From positions 1 through 28,689 of the forward strand of contig DFYY01000008.1 of NCBI GenBank assembly GCA_002383485.1: a stretch of DNA of 28,689 bases. Direction: 5' to 3'. Made by a program: the position numbers and the translations under genes. This DNA comes from Bacteroidales bacterium UBA4070. Its GTDB lineage: Bacteria > Bacteroidota > Bacteroidia > Bacteroidales > VadinHA17. The notes under the pieces are model-generated. The model worked only from the letters and a program-made list of their open reading frames with translations, had not been told where the DNA came from and ran no database searches. Below are positions 16,754 to 24,780 of the stretch, piece after piece (position 1 is the first letter of the stretch; each line of letters starts with the position of its first letter).

Positions 16754-18463
16754 TCACAGGATTGCAGATCGATACTTGTCAAGAAGCAACGGGATATTCT
16801 TAACCGTATTCCTGTCATAATTTTTTGTTCCCTCTGAGAGCTGTTCATAGGGTAAAAGGTCTGTATGCTTCTTTTTCAGATCGTCTTTTTTCCCGTTCAA
16901 GGTCCAGCCGCTGAGCGCCATGTGAGCCCACCAGCGGTTATGTTCCATCATGGCAAGCAGTTCGGCTTTTTCAGGAGTGATGACTACTGATGATGGATGG
17001 TCTTCCAGATCATAGCCTATTGTCCTTAGTTTTACGCCCAGATGATCAGCCTGATCACGGTTCTGGTTCCTGAAATCGACCGGCAGTTGTCTCCATGGTC
17101 TGTGAGATGCCCTGTTGGGGTCAGGAGATTCTATCTTGCTGAGATAGTCTTCATGAATAACCATGGCGAGCCTGTCAAGTTCTTCAAGGATCAGCCCCTT
17201 TTTTGTAAAAGTTTCCCCGGTAACATTGAATTTACGGAGTGTGATATTCCCGAGATTTTTTTCCGTAACCCATCTGCCAAGCATTCCTGCGGGGTCATTC
17301 AGAGCCAGGATGACATTCATTTTGACCCCGGTGTCAATCTTTGAAAGTTTATTAAGTATGCTTGCAGCGGCGGAATCATTTTCACAGAGCAGGTAGACAG
17401 CAGAGAATGGAGCTGTGCTGTTCAACCGTTCAAATTCTTCTGAATCAAACAGATCGTATGGCTGGTCAACCAGCAGAATATCGACAAAATTCCTTAACTG
17501 CCTGAAGCTGCTTTCCAGTCTTGAGGCCATTGAAGGCTGTTCCTGGAACAGACATATCTGCATTTTTCTGAGGTTTGCAAAATGACCCAGCCTGGCAAAC
17601 CTGATGACCATGCTCTGGGCCAGACTGCCAGATCCGATCACTGCGACTCTAACCTGGGGGTCCTCCGGTGATGTGACCTTCGTGAACCTGTCCGGAGAAT
17701 ATTTGTTGAAGATTATCCGTGACGCCCTCTCACATGATGAAAATATTCTGATCTCGCAGTTAAGATCAGTCTTATTTACACTTGTTTGATCTTCCAGTAA
17801 ATGGAGTCCTCTGATCTCGTCAAGTTTAAGTTCATCTGATATATGTGTATAAAGCATCTGATGCCTGTCTTTTCCTGACATAGCCAGGAAGTTATAGACT
17901 GCACGGGCATCGGACAGGTTCTTCTCATCATTTTCTTCAACAAAGACGAAGAATTTGGCTCTTGAGGCGCCTATATAGCGAAGAAAGCTCTTCTGCGTCA
18001 GATCACCTTCAATGATTATTGCACCCTCTTTTTCTACCTGATCAAGTTTCCATGCGTGTGGTATGGCACCTATCACTATCACTTTTTCACTATGGGCGAG
18101 CAGATCAGAGATAAGGTGTTTTGAGTTGTCGCTGAGGCCTGTTACAATTACATGATCCCTGTAATATGCCACGAATGCTGATTTAATTTCCCGCCGTACA
18201 AGATAAAGTAAGGCTTTGATGAATGTATAGATCAGCACTGCCGGTGCCAGCCACCTGGCAGTCTCAAGCTGCCAGGGCAGAGGAGAGGTGTAATCATCGA
18301 TAATATCCATCCCGAAAACCTTGATCGAATGGTATATCAGGTCGAGAAAATTTCTATCTGTTCCTGTCGCATTAAAAATTATATAGAAACCGGAGAATGC
18401 CAGCACGAAAGCGACTACTCCCATGAATCCGACTAACCACCACTCAAGGTCACGAAATCTCAT
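16754..18463 (-). CDS. Two-helix membrane protein with two TrkA-N-like domains and a RyR domain
   Basis: 569 residues. Two membrane helices (about 8-31 and 70-92) flank a loop that lacks the TVGYG potassium filter. Residues 103-230 form a Rossmann/TrkA-N-like domain (HVIVTGLSDNSKHLISDLLA, then IIIEGDLTQKSFLRYIGASR), with a degenerate glycine motif. A second begins at 272 (VRVAVIGSGSLAQSMVIRFA) and has a better GxG. The C-terminus (about 498-565) matches the ryanodine-receptor RyR repeat: MMEHNRWWAHMALSGWTLNG, then KKKHTDLLPYEQLSEGTKNY and DRNTVKNIPLLL. RyR domains occur in bacteria, often in nucleotide-signalling or conflict contexts. The protein resembles ligand-gated channel regulators, but ion conduction is doubtful without a filter. 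It lies 35 bases after the lipoprotein-like gene and 64 before the first DUF4062 gene, all minus strand. Its role as the membrane sensor or effector of the operon is inferred. Confidence 0.85.
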   Translation of the reverse strand: MRFRDLEWWLVGFMGVVAFVLAFSGFYIIFNATGTDRNFLDLIYHSIKVFGMDIIDDYTSPLPWQLETARWLAPAVLIYTFIKALLYLVRREIKSAFVAYYRDHVIVTGLSDNSKHLISDLLAHSEKVIVIGAIPHAWKLDQVEKEGAIIIEGDLTQKSFLRYIGASRAKFFVFVEENDEKNLSDARAVYNFLAMSGKDRHQMLYTHISDELKLDEIRGLHLLEDQTSVNKTDLNCEIRIFSSCERASRIIFNKYSPDRFTKVTSPEDPQVRVAVIGSGSLAQSMVIRFARLGHFANLRKMQICLFQEQPSMASRLESSFRQLRNFVDILLVDQPYDLFDSEEFERLNSTAPFSAVYLLCENDSAAASILNKLSKIDTGVKMNVILALNDPAGMLGRWVTEKNLGNITLRKFNVTGETFTKKGLILEELDRLAMVIHEDYLSKIESPDPNRASHRPWRQLPVDFRNQNRDQADHLGVKLRTIGYDLEDHPSSVVITPEKAELLAMMEHNRWWAHMALSGWTLNGKKDDLKKKHTDLLPYEQLSEGTKNYDRNTVKNIPLLLDKYRSAIL

Positions 18464-18498
18464 GTTTATACCTGTTTAAAGATTTAGTGTTTACTGTT

Positions 18499-19152
18499 TT
18501 AAAAGTTATCCCACCTGCCACTGTCTGTTTTGATATATCTCTGACCATCCACTGTTTTGATAGAGCCTGATGGCTCTGAAGAAGAGCCAGTCTTATCACC
18601 CGATTTACTTGATCCTCCACCGGCAACCAACGAATAGGTAATGAACCATGGTTTAGAGAGGCGTTTGGGCTGTAGTGAGCTCTTTCTGCAGAACCAGTTT
18701 TCAATCAGGTAGTATTTTTTCCATAACAGATACAAGAAAACAATAATGGAAAGAATAACAGCCCATGAAGCCCATCGGGGCAGGTCAACAGTTGTTTTCT
18801 CTGGTCTGCGGCCCTGATTCCCGGGTCTTAAGCCATTATCTATCTCTTCTTTTATCTGTGCGTGGCTTAATTCCTGATCAGCTGAGACCAGTCCGGAGCG
18901 AACATATGCAGTATCTCCTACCGGGGTCAGGATTCTGTAGTGACGCGGGTATTTCTCATCTTTTGAAAGGAAGGTGAGTTTTTTAGTGTTATTATAGGAG
19001 AATGGAATATTGCTCATCCGGATGCTCAGATCAATGGGGTTTGTGTAAGCATAGACACGATAATATAATATTGCAAGCGAATCACCTGGTTGCCGGGAGT
19101 GACAATCCAGGCAGCTTAATATCGATATAACCAGAATCACAGAGTTTCTCAT
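18499..19152 (-). CDS. Lipoprotein-like, membrane-anchored protein opening the RyR/DUF4062 operon
   Basis: About 217 residues from ATG 19152 (MRNSVILVISILSCLDC). The N-terminus is a hydrophobic signal with a possible lipobox ILSC. The extracytoplasmic part has strand-rich segments, including PRHYRILTPVGDTAYVRSGL, which recalls bacterial SH3-like domains. A transmembrane helix follows (WASWAVILSIIVFLYLLWKK), then a basic stretch and a Gly/Ser-rich tail (GGGSSKSGDKTGSSSEPSG) ending in GQRYIKTDSGRWDNF. The frame could start 21 residues earlier at 19215, but that would bury the signal sequence. No specific family is recognised. As first gene of the operon with an outward-facing domain it could be the envelope sensor. 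Its stop is 35 bases from the RyR gene start, indicating co-transcription. Confidence 0.65.
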   Translation of the reverse strand: MRNSVILVISILSCLDCHSRQPGDSLAILYYRVYAYTNPIDLSIRMSNIPFSYNNTKKLTFLSKDEKYPRHYRILTPVGDTAYVRSGLVSADQELSHAQIKEEIDNGLRPGNQGRRPEKTTVDLPRWASWAVILSIIVFLYLLWKKYYLIENWFCRKSSLQPKRLSKPWFITYSLVAGGGSSKSGDKTGSSSEPSGSIKTVDGQRYIKTDSGRWDNF

Positions 19153-19387
19153 GTCAGCAGATTTACCGGTGATGGTGAGTGGTTCAAAATGGATTGTGGT
19201 AAAACGATCTGACAAAATAGTAATATTTGTATTAAATCCTGATTCTTAATGGTGCAAAACATAAGAAAAGCACTAAATGAGTTTTCATTTCTGTGAGAGG
19301 CTGGATCGGAGTTCTGAAACCTGATAGGACAGTATGGGTGACGGGAGGTGATTTTATGCGCGGGTCGTAAGTCATTTCGATTTTTCA

Positions 19388-19395
19388 TATCTTTA
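19388..19395 (+). promoter_or_regulatory. Candidate -7 box for the ABM/alcohol dehydrogenase pair
   Basis: TATCTTTA differs at one position from the Bacteroidetes -7 consensus TAnnTTTG and lies 23 bases before the ATG at 19419. No convincing -33 box is seen. The 266-base gap 19153-19418 must also hold the promoter of the divergent minus operon, for which no clear match was found. Confidence 0.3.
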
Positions 19396-19418
19396 GTTCC
19401 CCGTATAAAAGCAGAGTC

Positions 19419-19727
19419 ATGATAGTTACATGTATTCATGTTGAGGTAAAGCCTGAGAATCTGCAGGATTTTGTTGATGCAATGGTGGAAAATCGCAAAG
19501 GTTCTGTCCTGGAGCCGGGAAACCTTCGGTTTGATGTGCTCCAGCAGGCAGATGATCCGTGCAGGTTCATGATATATGAGGTTTTTGAGTCAGATGATGC
19601 GGTTGCAGCACACAAGGAGACGGCCCACTATTTAAAATGGAGGGACAAGGTGAAAGAATATATGGCCTCTGAGCGTTACGGGGTCCGGTACAACATCGTG
19701 GAACCTTCAGACAGGTCGCTGTGGTGA
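19419..19727 (+). CDS. ABM-domain protein (antibiotic biosynthesis monooxygenase / LsrG-like)
   Basis: 102 residues, the normal length of this small ferredoxin-like dimeric family. Strands and helices fit the ABM pattern: IVTCIHVEVKPENLQDFVDA, then EPGNLRFDVLQQADDPCRFM, then IYEVFESDDAVAAHKETAHY and LKWRDKVKEYM. The family includes cofactor-free quinone-forming monooxygenases and LsrG, which acts on phospho-AI-2; the substrate cannot be told from sequence. The stop overlaps the start of the following iron-type alcohol dehydrogenase, so the two are translationally coupled and probably act on the same small carbonyl or sugar-derived compound. The overlap is seen directly; the shared pathway is inferred. 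Confidence 0.82.
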   Translation: MIVTCIHVEVKPENLQDFVDAMVENRKGSVLEPGNLRFDVLQQADDPCRFMIYEVFESDDAVAAHKETAHYLKWRDKVKEYMASERYGVRYNIVEPSDRSLW

Positions 19728-20893
19728 ATCCTTTCAGGTTTGCCAGGATACCGCAGGTTCTGTTCAGAATTGGTGCTGTCAACGATCTCTCTGCCATAGC
19801 GGCAGGCTACGGTAGCAGCCTTGTTCTGGTCACGGGAGCAAGGTCATTCGCAGCCTCACGCCATGATGAACACCTTTTTGATCAACTCACTGCCCGGGGG
19901 GTTATTATCCATCATGTAACAGTTGCAGGGGAACCTTCTCCTGCCTTGATTGACGAAGCTGTTTCCCGCCTGAAAGGAAGGCCGGTCTCGCTGGTTGCGG
20001 GGATAGGAGGAGGCAGTGTTATGGATGCAGGGAAAGCCATATCGGCGATGCTGACAACTGACGGATCAGTGACTGACTATCTCGAAGTTGTCGGAAACAG
20101 GGAGCATCCCGGAACGAAAGTGCCGTTCATAGCTGTTCCTACAACCTCCGGCACCGGCAGTGAGGCAACTAAGAACGCAGTAATCTCGCAGGTGGGGAAG
20201 GAGGGATTTAAACGCTCACTCCGACATGACAACTTTGTACCTGATCTGGCACTGGTTGATCCTGACCTGACCCTCCACTGTCCGCAGGAAATAACTGCTG
20301 CTGCCGGCATGGACTGCTTTACACAGCTGACGGAGGCATATCTTTCGGATAAGGCCAGTCCCATGACCGATGCACTGGCCCTCGACGGACTGAAGGCTGT
20401 AAGCCGGTCGCTAATAAGATCATACACAAACGGTGGTGATATTAAGGCACGCTCTGATATGTCGTATGCAGCGCTTATGTCAGGCATATGCCTTGCCAAT
20501 GCCGGGCTGGGTGCCGTCCACGGTCTGGCCGGAACAATCGGTGCAATGTTCAACATCCCCCACGGCGCAGTTTGCGGTACGCTGATGGCCCCGGCCAATG
20601 AGGTTAATGTGAGGGAGCTGCGGAAAATGAGCAAACAGGATCAGGCTCTCGGGAAATATGCAATCCTGGGCAGGATTTTCGCTGACGCCACCGGGAAGAG
20701 TGACAACTATTACATTGACTTCTTCATTGACTACCTTAATGCAGTTTCTTACCGACTCTGCATGCCGAAGCTAAGCAGTTTCGGCCTGATTCATGGTGAC
20801 CTGGAGACAATAAGTTCACAATCAGATGTGAAAAACAATCCGGTCAGGCTCTCTCCCGCCCAGCTTGCCGGGATACTTGAACAGAAGCTGTGA
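19721..20893 (+). CDS. Iron-type (group III) alcohol dehydrogenase
   Basis: 390 residues, typical length. The NAD(P) motif GIGGGSVMDAGKAISAM (95-110) and VPTTSGTGSEATKNAVI (139-155) are clear. Metal-ligand positions equivalent to the FucO set are D198 (AAAGMDCFTQLTEAY), H267 (LGAVHGLAG) and H281 (IPHGAVC). The second expected ligand, usually His four residues after the Asp, is Gln202 (codon at 20324). This substitution probably marks a subfamily and may change metal use. The enzyme likely interconverts an alcohol and an aldehyde or ketone with NAD(P)H. The start is GTG at 19721 or 19724; the latter gives a four-base GTGA overlap with the ABM gene. Substrate unknown. Confidence 0.9.
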   Translation: MVNPFRFARIPQVLFRIGAVNDLSAIAAGYGSSLVLVTGARSFAASRHDEHLFDQLTARGVIIHHVTVAGEPSPALIDEAVSRLKGRPVSLVAGIGGGSVMDAGKAISAMLTTDGSVTDYLEVVGNREHPGTKVPFIAVPTTSGTGSEATKNAVISQVGKEGFKRSLRHDNFVPDLALVDPDLTLHCPQEITAAAGMDCFTQLTEAYLSDKASPMTDALALDGLKAVSRSLIRSYTNGGDIKARSDMSYAALMSGICLANAGLGAVHGLAGTIGAMFNIPHGAVCGTLMAPANEVNVRELRKMSKQDQALGKYAILGRIFADATGKSDNYYIDFFIDYLNAVSYRLCMPKLSSFGLIHGDLETISSQSDVKNNPVRLSPAQLAGILEQKL

Positions 20894-20902
20894 TAGGGAA
20901 GA

Positions 20903-20945
20903 TCACAGACATGCCAGCCAGGTGAGATCCTGGCAGAGGCTGTGA
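20903..20945 (+). repeat. Bipartite palindrome after the alcohol dehydrogenase gene
   Basis: Outer arms TCACAG (20903-20908) and CTGTGA (20940-20945) enclose inner arms GCCAGG (20917-20922) and CCTGGC (20929-20934) with loop TGAGAT. It starts ten bases past the stop. No T tract follows, so it is not a standard intrinsic terminator. It could be an RNA-stabilising hairpin or relate to the neighbouring insertion scar. Confidence 0.35.
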
Positions 20946-20949
20946 CCGG

Positions 20950-21533
20950 CTGTCTAAAATCCGCTGACTTGTTATCTCCTGACCAGCTGGTATCCTCTAT
21001 TTGTTTCTCCAGGCGCATCAGACCACGCCTTCGGTTGTATTCATCCTTTGTCGCCATGGCAGATAAGTAATTGACTATGAGTCTTGTATCGTCTGATCTT
21101 GCTATGCTTACAGTAGACCCATCGGTGAAGGTGGTCTGTAGTATCTTCTTTTTAATCCTCTCCGGCTCACTCTTCCATCGGGCTCCAAGAATGTACTCAT
21201 AGCCACTCTCTTTCAATGCCTTGATGTTTTCTTTGGAAAGCAATCCGGCATCTGCTACAACAACAGGCTTATCCAGATTGAACTTGCGGCTTATCTTCTC
21301 AAGAAAAGGGATAAGTGTATGACCTTCATAAGTATTGCCCTCGTAGATATCATACCCAATGGCATAGCCGCCCAGGCCAACCAACAGCCCGATGAAGATC
21401 TGAGGTTGTTGATGCTTGCCATCCTTGGAGAAGCCGGTCTTACGAAGGTCATCCTCATCAGAGGCCTCAAAATAGAGCGTGGTCATGTCGTAAAATACCA
21501 CACTTATCTTTCCCTCCAGAACGCTTAGAGTAT
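20950..21533 (-). pseudogene. Remnant of IS1634-like (IS4 superfamily) transposase, both ends missing
   Basis: Minus-strand translation gives TLSVLEGKISVVFYDMTTLY, then DLRKTGFSKDGKHQQPQIFI, IGYDIYEGNTYEGHTLIPFL and VVVADAGLLSKENIKALKES. This is the catalytic core of an IS1634-group DDE transposase, with candidate acidic residues in FYDMTTL and VADAG. Full-length enzymes have about 450-570 residues; here only about 180 remain. The N-terminal part is replaced by a fragment of an MFS gene at about 21533. Homology appears to fade after RLEKQI, somewhere between 21000 and 20956. No terminal inverted repeats or target duplications can be seen, as expected when both ends are lost. It is inactive: a scar of insertion followed by deletion. 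Confidence 0.8.
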
Positions 21534-21734
21534 GCGCAAGAGTGAGCCGGAAAGAGAGGGGATGGCAATCAGGAGGCCGAGCATGGTGGGGGTAAGATCC
21601 ATTGCCTCCTTGAATTTGATTGCTGTCGGACCGTACAGTGCCACGGCTGCAAAACCAAAGAAAAATCCAAGTGTTGTTCCTGTCAGACCACGGGAGGGTG
21701 TCCCTTTAACTTTCATAAGCAATTCTGGTTGCAT
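21534..21734 (-). pseudogene. 5' fragment of an MFS transporter gene, truncated
   Basis: The minus strand from ATG 21734 reads MQPELLMKVKGTPSRGLTGT, then LGFFFGFAAVALYGPTAIKF and LTPTMLGLLIAIPSLSGSLL, then RIL and a stop contributed by the transposase remnant. The first helix and the LLIAIPSLSGSLLRI stretch resemble the start of NarK/nitrate-nitrite-type MFS porters, which normally continue for more than 350 further residues. Only about 66 remain. The junction with the IS1634-like fragment at about 21533 indicates that the rest was deleted. A start at 21716 is also possible. The substrate is a guess from a short stretch. Confidence 0.7.
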
Positions 21735-22062
21735 TTAGTCTAAGAAGAGGGAAATGTAGTCTTAAGTGCCGTATTGTAATGTAACATATGTTGCAAGCCC
21801 TATGTTTTAGCATGCTCCAGAGACAAATCCCGATAGTAATTTATTAAATTTTCTTCAAACCGGCCACAGAATCGCGCATGATTGATCTCAGGTTGCACCT
21901 GGCGGTGCAAAAAATATAGGAGAAGTCTGCCGGATTATCTAATTTCGTCCCGCAATTGATCCGGTCTGCCTGCTTCATGGAATGACTGTTCTGCTATCTG
22001 AGCCGGGGATGATGATGTAGGGTGACAGTTCGGACAGTTTGGAATGAAAAAATAGTTCTCAG
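21735..22062 (+). other. Intergenic region between the MFS fragment and the calcium ATPase
   Basis: 328 bases without a convincing gene. The one clear structure is a seven-pair inverted repeat, TTGCACC (21893-21899) and GGTGCAA (21904-21910) with loop TGGC. It is followed on the plus strand by A residues, so it is not a plus-strand terminator. It could be a regulator site or chance. No good TAnnTTTG box was found in front of the ATPase start at 22063. Confidence 0.4.
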
Positions 22063-24738
22063 ATGAAAGAATTCTACGGTAAGGAAATCAGCGAGCTGGT
22101 AACCAGGCTCAAAACCAATGAACAGTCTGGTCTCACCACCGATGAGGTGCGCAGAAGGATTACAGAATACGGATACAACCAGATTGAATCCAAATCGAAG
22201 AAAAGTATTGTAAGGATGTTCTTCGAGCAGTTCAGGAGCTTCATGATAATCATCCTGTTAGTGGCAGCTGCCATTTCCGGTGTAGTAGGGATTATGGAGG
22301 GCGAAGGTCTGCTTGACACATGGATTATCCTTGGAATTCTGATTGTCAATGCGCTCATCGGTGCGGTACAGGAGAAGAAGGCCGAGACGTCGCTCGAGGC
22401 CCTCAAGGAACTGGCGTCACCCCTTTCAAAGGTGCTTCGCGACGGCGCAATTACTGAAACGAATACAAAGTGGCTGGTTCCGGGTGACATCGTCATACTT
22501 GAGACCGGTGCTGTAGTTCCGGCAGATATAAGGCTGACCGAGGCTGTAAACCTGAAGATACAGGAGTCGTCACTGACAGGCGAAAGTCTTCCCGTTGACA
22601 AGATTACCGAGGCCCTGCAGGGGGATGATATCCCTCTCGGAGACAGGAAGAATATGGCATTTTCTAGCGGCATGGTCACATACGGACGGGGAAGGGGAGT
22701 TGTAGTTGCAACCGGGATGCAGACTGAAGTCGGAAAGATAGCTGACATGCTCCAGCATGCCGGCGATACAGAGACGCCGATGAGCAAGAGACTCAACCAG
22801 TTGGGGAAAATGCTGGGCATTGTGGCCCTGGTCATATGTGCTGTTATTTTTGGAGTGGGAGTGCTTTATGGCAACTCAGTGATGAGCATGTTCATGACAG
22901 CGGTCACGCTTGCTGTTGCAGCCATCCCGGAAGGCCTTCCTGCTGTTTCAACAATTGTGCTGGCAATAGGGGTACAGCGGATGGTGAAAAAGAACGCTAT
23001 AATTCGCACACTGCCATCAGTTGAGACACTCGGAAGTGCAACCGTTATATGCTCTGACAAGACAGGAACGCTGACGCAGAACAAGATGACTGTTGTTGAG
23101 GTTTTTGTCAACCATAAACATGATCAGATAAACAGAACTGCTCCGGGCACCACCCTCAATGCTGAAGAGGAGAGGCTTCTTGCCATAGCCGTCCTATGCG
23201 CCGACGCATATATTAAGAAGGATGAGCATGGCAATGTCTCCTTTACAGGGGATCCTACAGAGACTGCGCTTCTGGACTTCGGGTTGCTTTACGGGGTGCA
23301 TAAGGATGAGATAGAAAAGAAATTTCCGAGGGTAGCGGAGATACCGTTTGACTCGGAGAGGAAGCGCATGACAACCGTCAACAGGATGTCAGAGAGCAGC
23401 ACCCGTGTTAATGTCAAGGGAGGGCTTGACGAGGTGCTCAGTGTCTGTGACAGGATTGTGATTAACGGTGAAGTCAGACCTCTTGAACAGGCTGACACAG
23501 ATGAGATCCGCAATGCCAACGAGACGATGGCCAATTCAGCATTGCGGGTACTGGCCATGGCTTATAAGGATTTGCCGGAGGCACCGCAGAAGGTAACTAT
23601 CGGGGATCTGGAGAATGGCTTGATATTCATCGGACTTCTGGGGATGATAGATCCTGCCCGGCCGGAGGTGCTGGATGCAGTGGCAAAATGCAATACAGCC
23701 GGCATCAGGCCGGTAATGATCACCGGAGACCACAAGACCACTGCGCTGGCCATAGCCCGGGAGATCGGCATCTACAAGGATGGTGATATTGCTATCACCG
23801 GCTCTGAACTTGAGAAGCTTTCTGACGAGGAGCTCAATGAGACCGTATCAAGGTACTCTGTTTATGCCAGGGTTGCTCCGGAGCATAAGGTACGCATAGT
23901 CAAGGCATGGCAGAGTCACAGTGAGGTTGTGGCCATGACGGGCGACGGTGTGAATGATGCTCCGGCACTCAAACAGGCAGACATTGGGGCCGCCATGGGT
24001 ATTGTAGGGACCGATGTGGCCAAGGGTGCTGCAGATATGATACTGACGGATGATAATTTTGCCACGATTGTCTCTGCAGTGGAGGAAGGCCGGAGGATTT
24101 ATGACAATATCCTGAAAGTGATACAGTATCTCCTATCTACTAACGTGGGTGAGATTTTCCTGATACTGGTCACCTCAATATTCAATATGGGAATGCCACT
24201 GCTCCCCATACACATCCTGTGGATCAACCTGGTAACAGACAGCCTGCCTGCGCTGGCGCTCAGCGTTGATCCCCCGGAGAAGGGCATCATGAACCGAAAG
24301 CCGAGAAACTCCAAGAAGGGGTTTATGACGAAAGGGATGACCTGGAGGGTCATGTATCAGGGTCTTATGATCGGTTGTATTCCTCTCGTGTCTTATATTC
24401 TCGGGCGTCAGGACGGCGGGGAGGTCCTTGGCCGGACGATGGCTTTTGCCACCCTCATGTTCGCACAGCTGGTGCATGTACGCAACCTGCATTCAAATGC
24501 CCTTTCATCATTCAGGACCAATCCTTTGAAGAACAAACCGCTTATCGGAGCCATCTTCGCATCAGCCGTCATCGGTTTGATCGTTCTCCTCGTTCCGCCG
24601 ATCCGGGAGGCATTCAGCCTGGCAGTCATGGACCGTGAGCACTGGATAATAGTTATCCTGATGTCTCTGGCACCGATAGTCGTGGTTGAACTGTTCAAGC
24701 TGTTCAGGATCAATGGCGTGGAAAGCGACGAGAAGTAA
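22063..24738 (+). CDS. P2A-type calcium-transporting P-type ATPase
   Basis: 891 residues, ATP-driven cation export at the inner membrane. The actuator motif TGES is at 172-175; the phosphorylation site SDKTGTLT has Asp332. FTGDPTE lies near 395-400 in the nucleotide-binding domain, and MTGDGVND is at 625-632. Transport residues match the SERCA/PacL set: PEGLP in M4 (289-293), NVGE in M5 (N694, E697) and NLVTD in M6 (N722, D726), favouring Ca2+ over Na+/K+ or H+. There is an N-terminal cation-ATPase domain (KEISELVTRLKTNEQSGLTT) and ten predicted helices. It is followed after 42 bases by an MFS transporter, probably on the same transcript. Ion specificity is inferred from these motifs; Mn2+ is the main alternative. 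Confidence 0.92.
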   Translation: MKEFYGKEISELVTRLKTNEQSGLTTDEVRRRITEYGYNQIESKSKKSIVRMFFEQFRSFMIIILLVAAAISGVVGIMEGEGLLDTWIILGILIVNALIGAVQEKKAETSLEALKELASPLSKVLRDGAITETNTKWLVPGDIVILETGAVVPADIRLTEAVNLKIQESSLTGESLPVDKITEALQGDDIPLGDRKNMAFSSGMVTYGRGRGVVVATGMQTEVGKIADMLQHAGDTETPMSKRLNQLGKMLGIVALVICAVIFGVGVLYGNSVMSMFMTAVTLAVAAIPEGLPAVSTIVLAIGVQRMVKKNAIIRTLPSVETLGSATVICSDKTGTLTQNKMTVVEVFVNHKHDQINRTAPGTTLNAEEERLLAIAVLCADAYIKKDEHGNVSFTGDPTETALLDFGLLYGVHKDEIEKKFPRVAEIPFDSERKRMTTVNRMSESSTRVNVKGGLDEVLSVCDRIVINGEVRPLEQADTDEIRNANETMANSALRVLAMAYKDLPEAPQKVTIGDLENGLIFIGLLGMIDPARPEVLDAVAKCNTAGIRPVMITGDHKTTALAIAREIGIYKDGDIAITGSELEKLSDEELNETVSRYSVYARVAPEHKVRIVKAWQSHSEVVAMTGDGVNDAPALKQADIGAAMGIVGTDVAKGAADMILTDDNFATIVSAVEEGRRIYDNILKVIQYLLSTNVGEIFLILVTSIFNMGMPLLPIHILWINLVTDSLPALALSVDPPEKGIMNRKPRNSKKGFMTKGMTWRVMYQGLMIGCIPLVSYILGRQDGGEVLGRTMAFATLMFAQLVHVRNLHSNALSSFRTNPLKNKPLIGAIFASAVIGLIVLLVPPIREAFSLAVMDREHWIIVILMSLAPIVVVELFKLFRINGVESDEK

Positions 24739-24780
24739 CCTGCGAAATAATATGATTCCTTTCATCTGGCTAAGGACAGA

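Noticed and set aside
16754..18463. Ordinary voltage-independent potassium channel
   Set aside because: No TVGYG or similar filter between the two helices, and a C-terminal RyR repeat is not part of standard K+ channels.
20950..21533. Active insertion sequence
   Set aside because: Both ends of the transposase are missing and no terminal inverted repeats or target-site duplications are visible.
22074..22835. Minus-strand open frame of 253 codons opposite the calcium ATPase
   Set aside because: Composition is Ser/Ile/Pro-rich without domain features, and the plus strand carries clear P-type ATPase motifs throughout.
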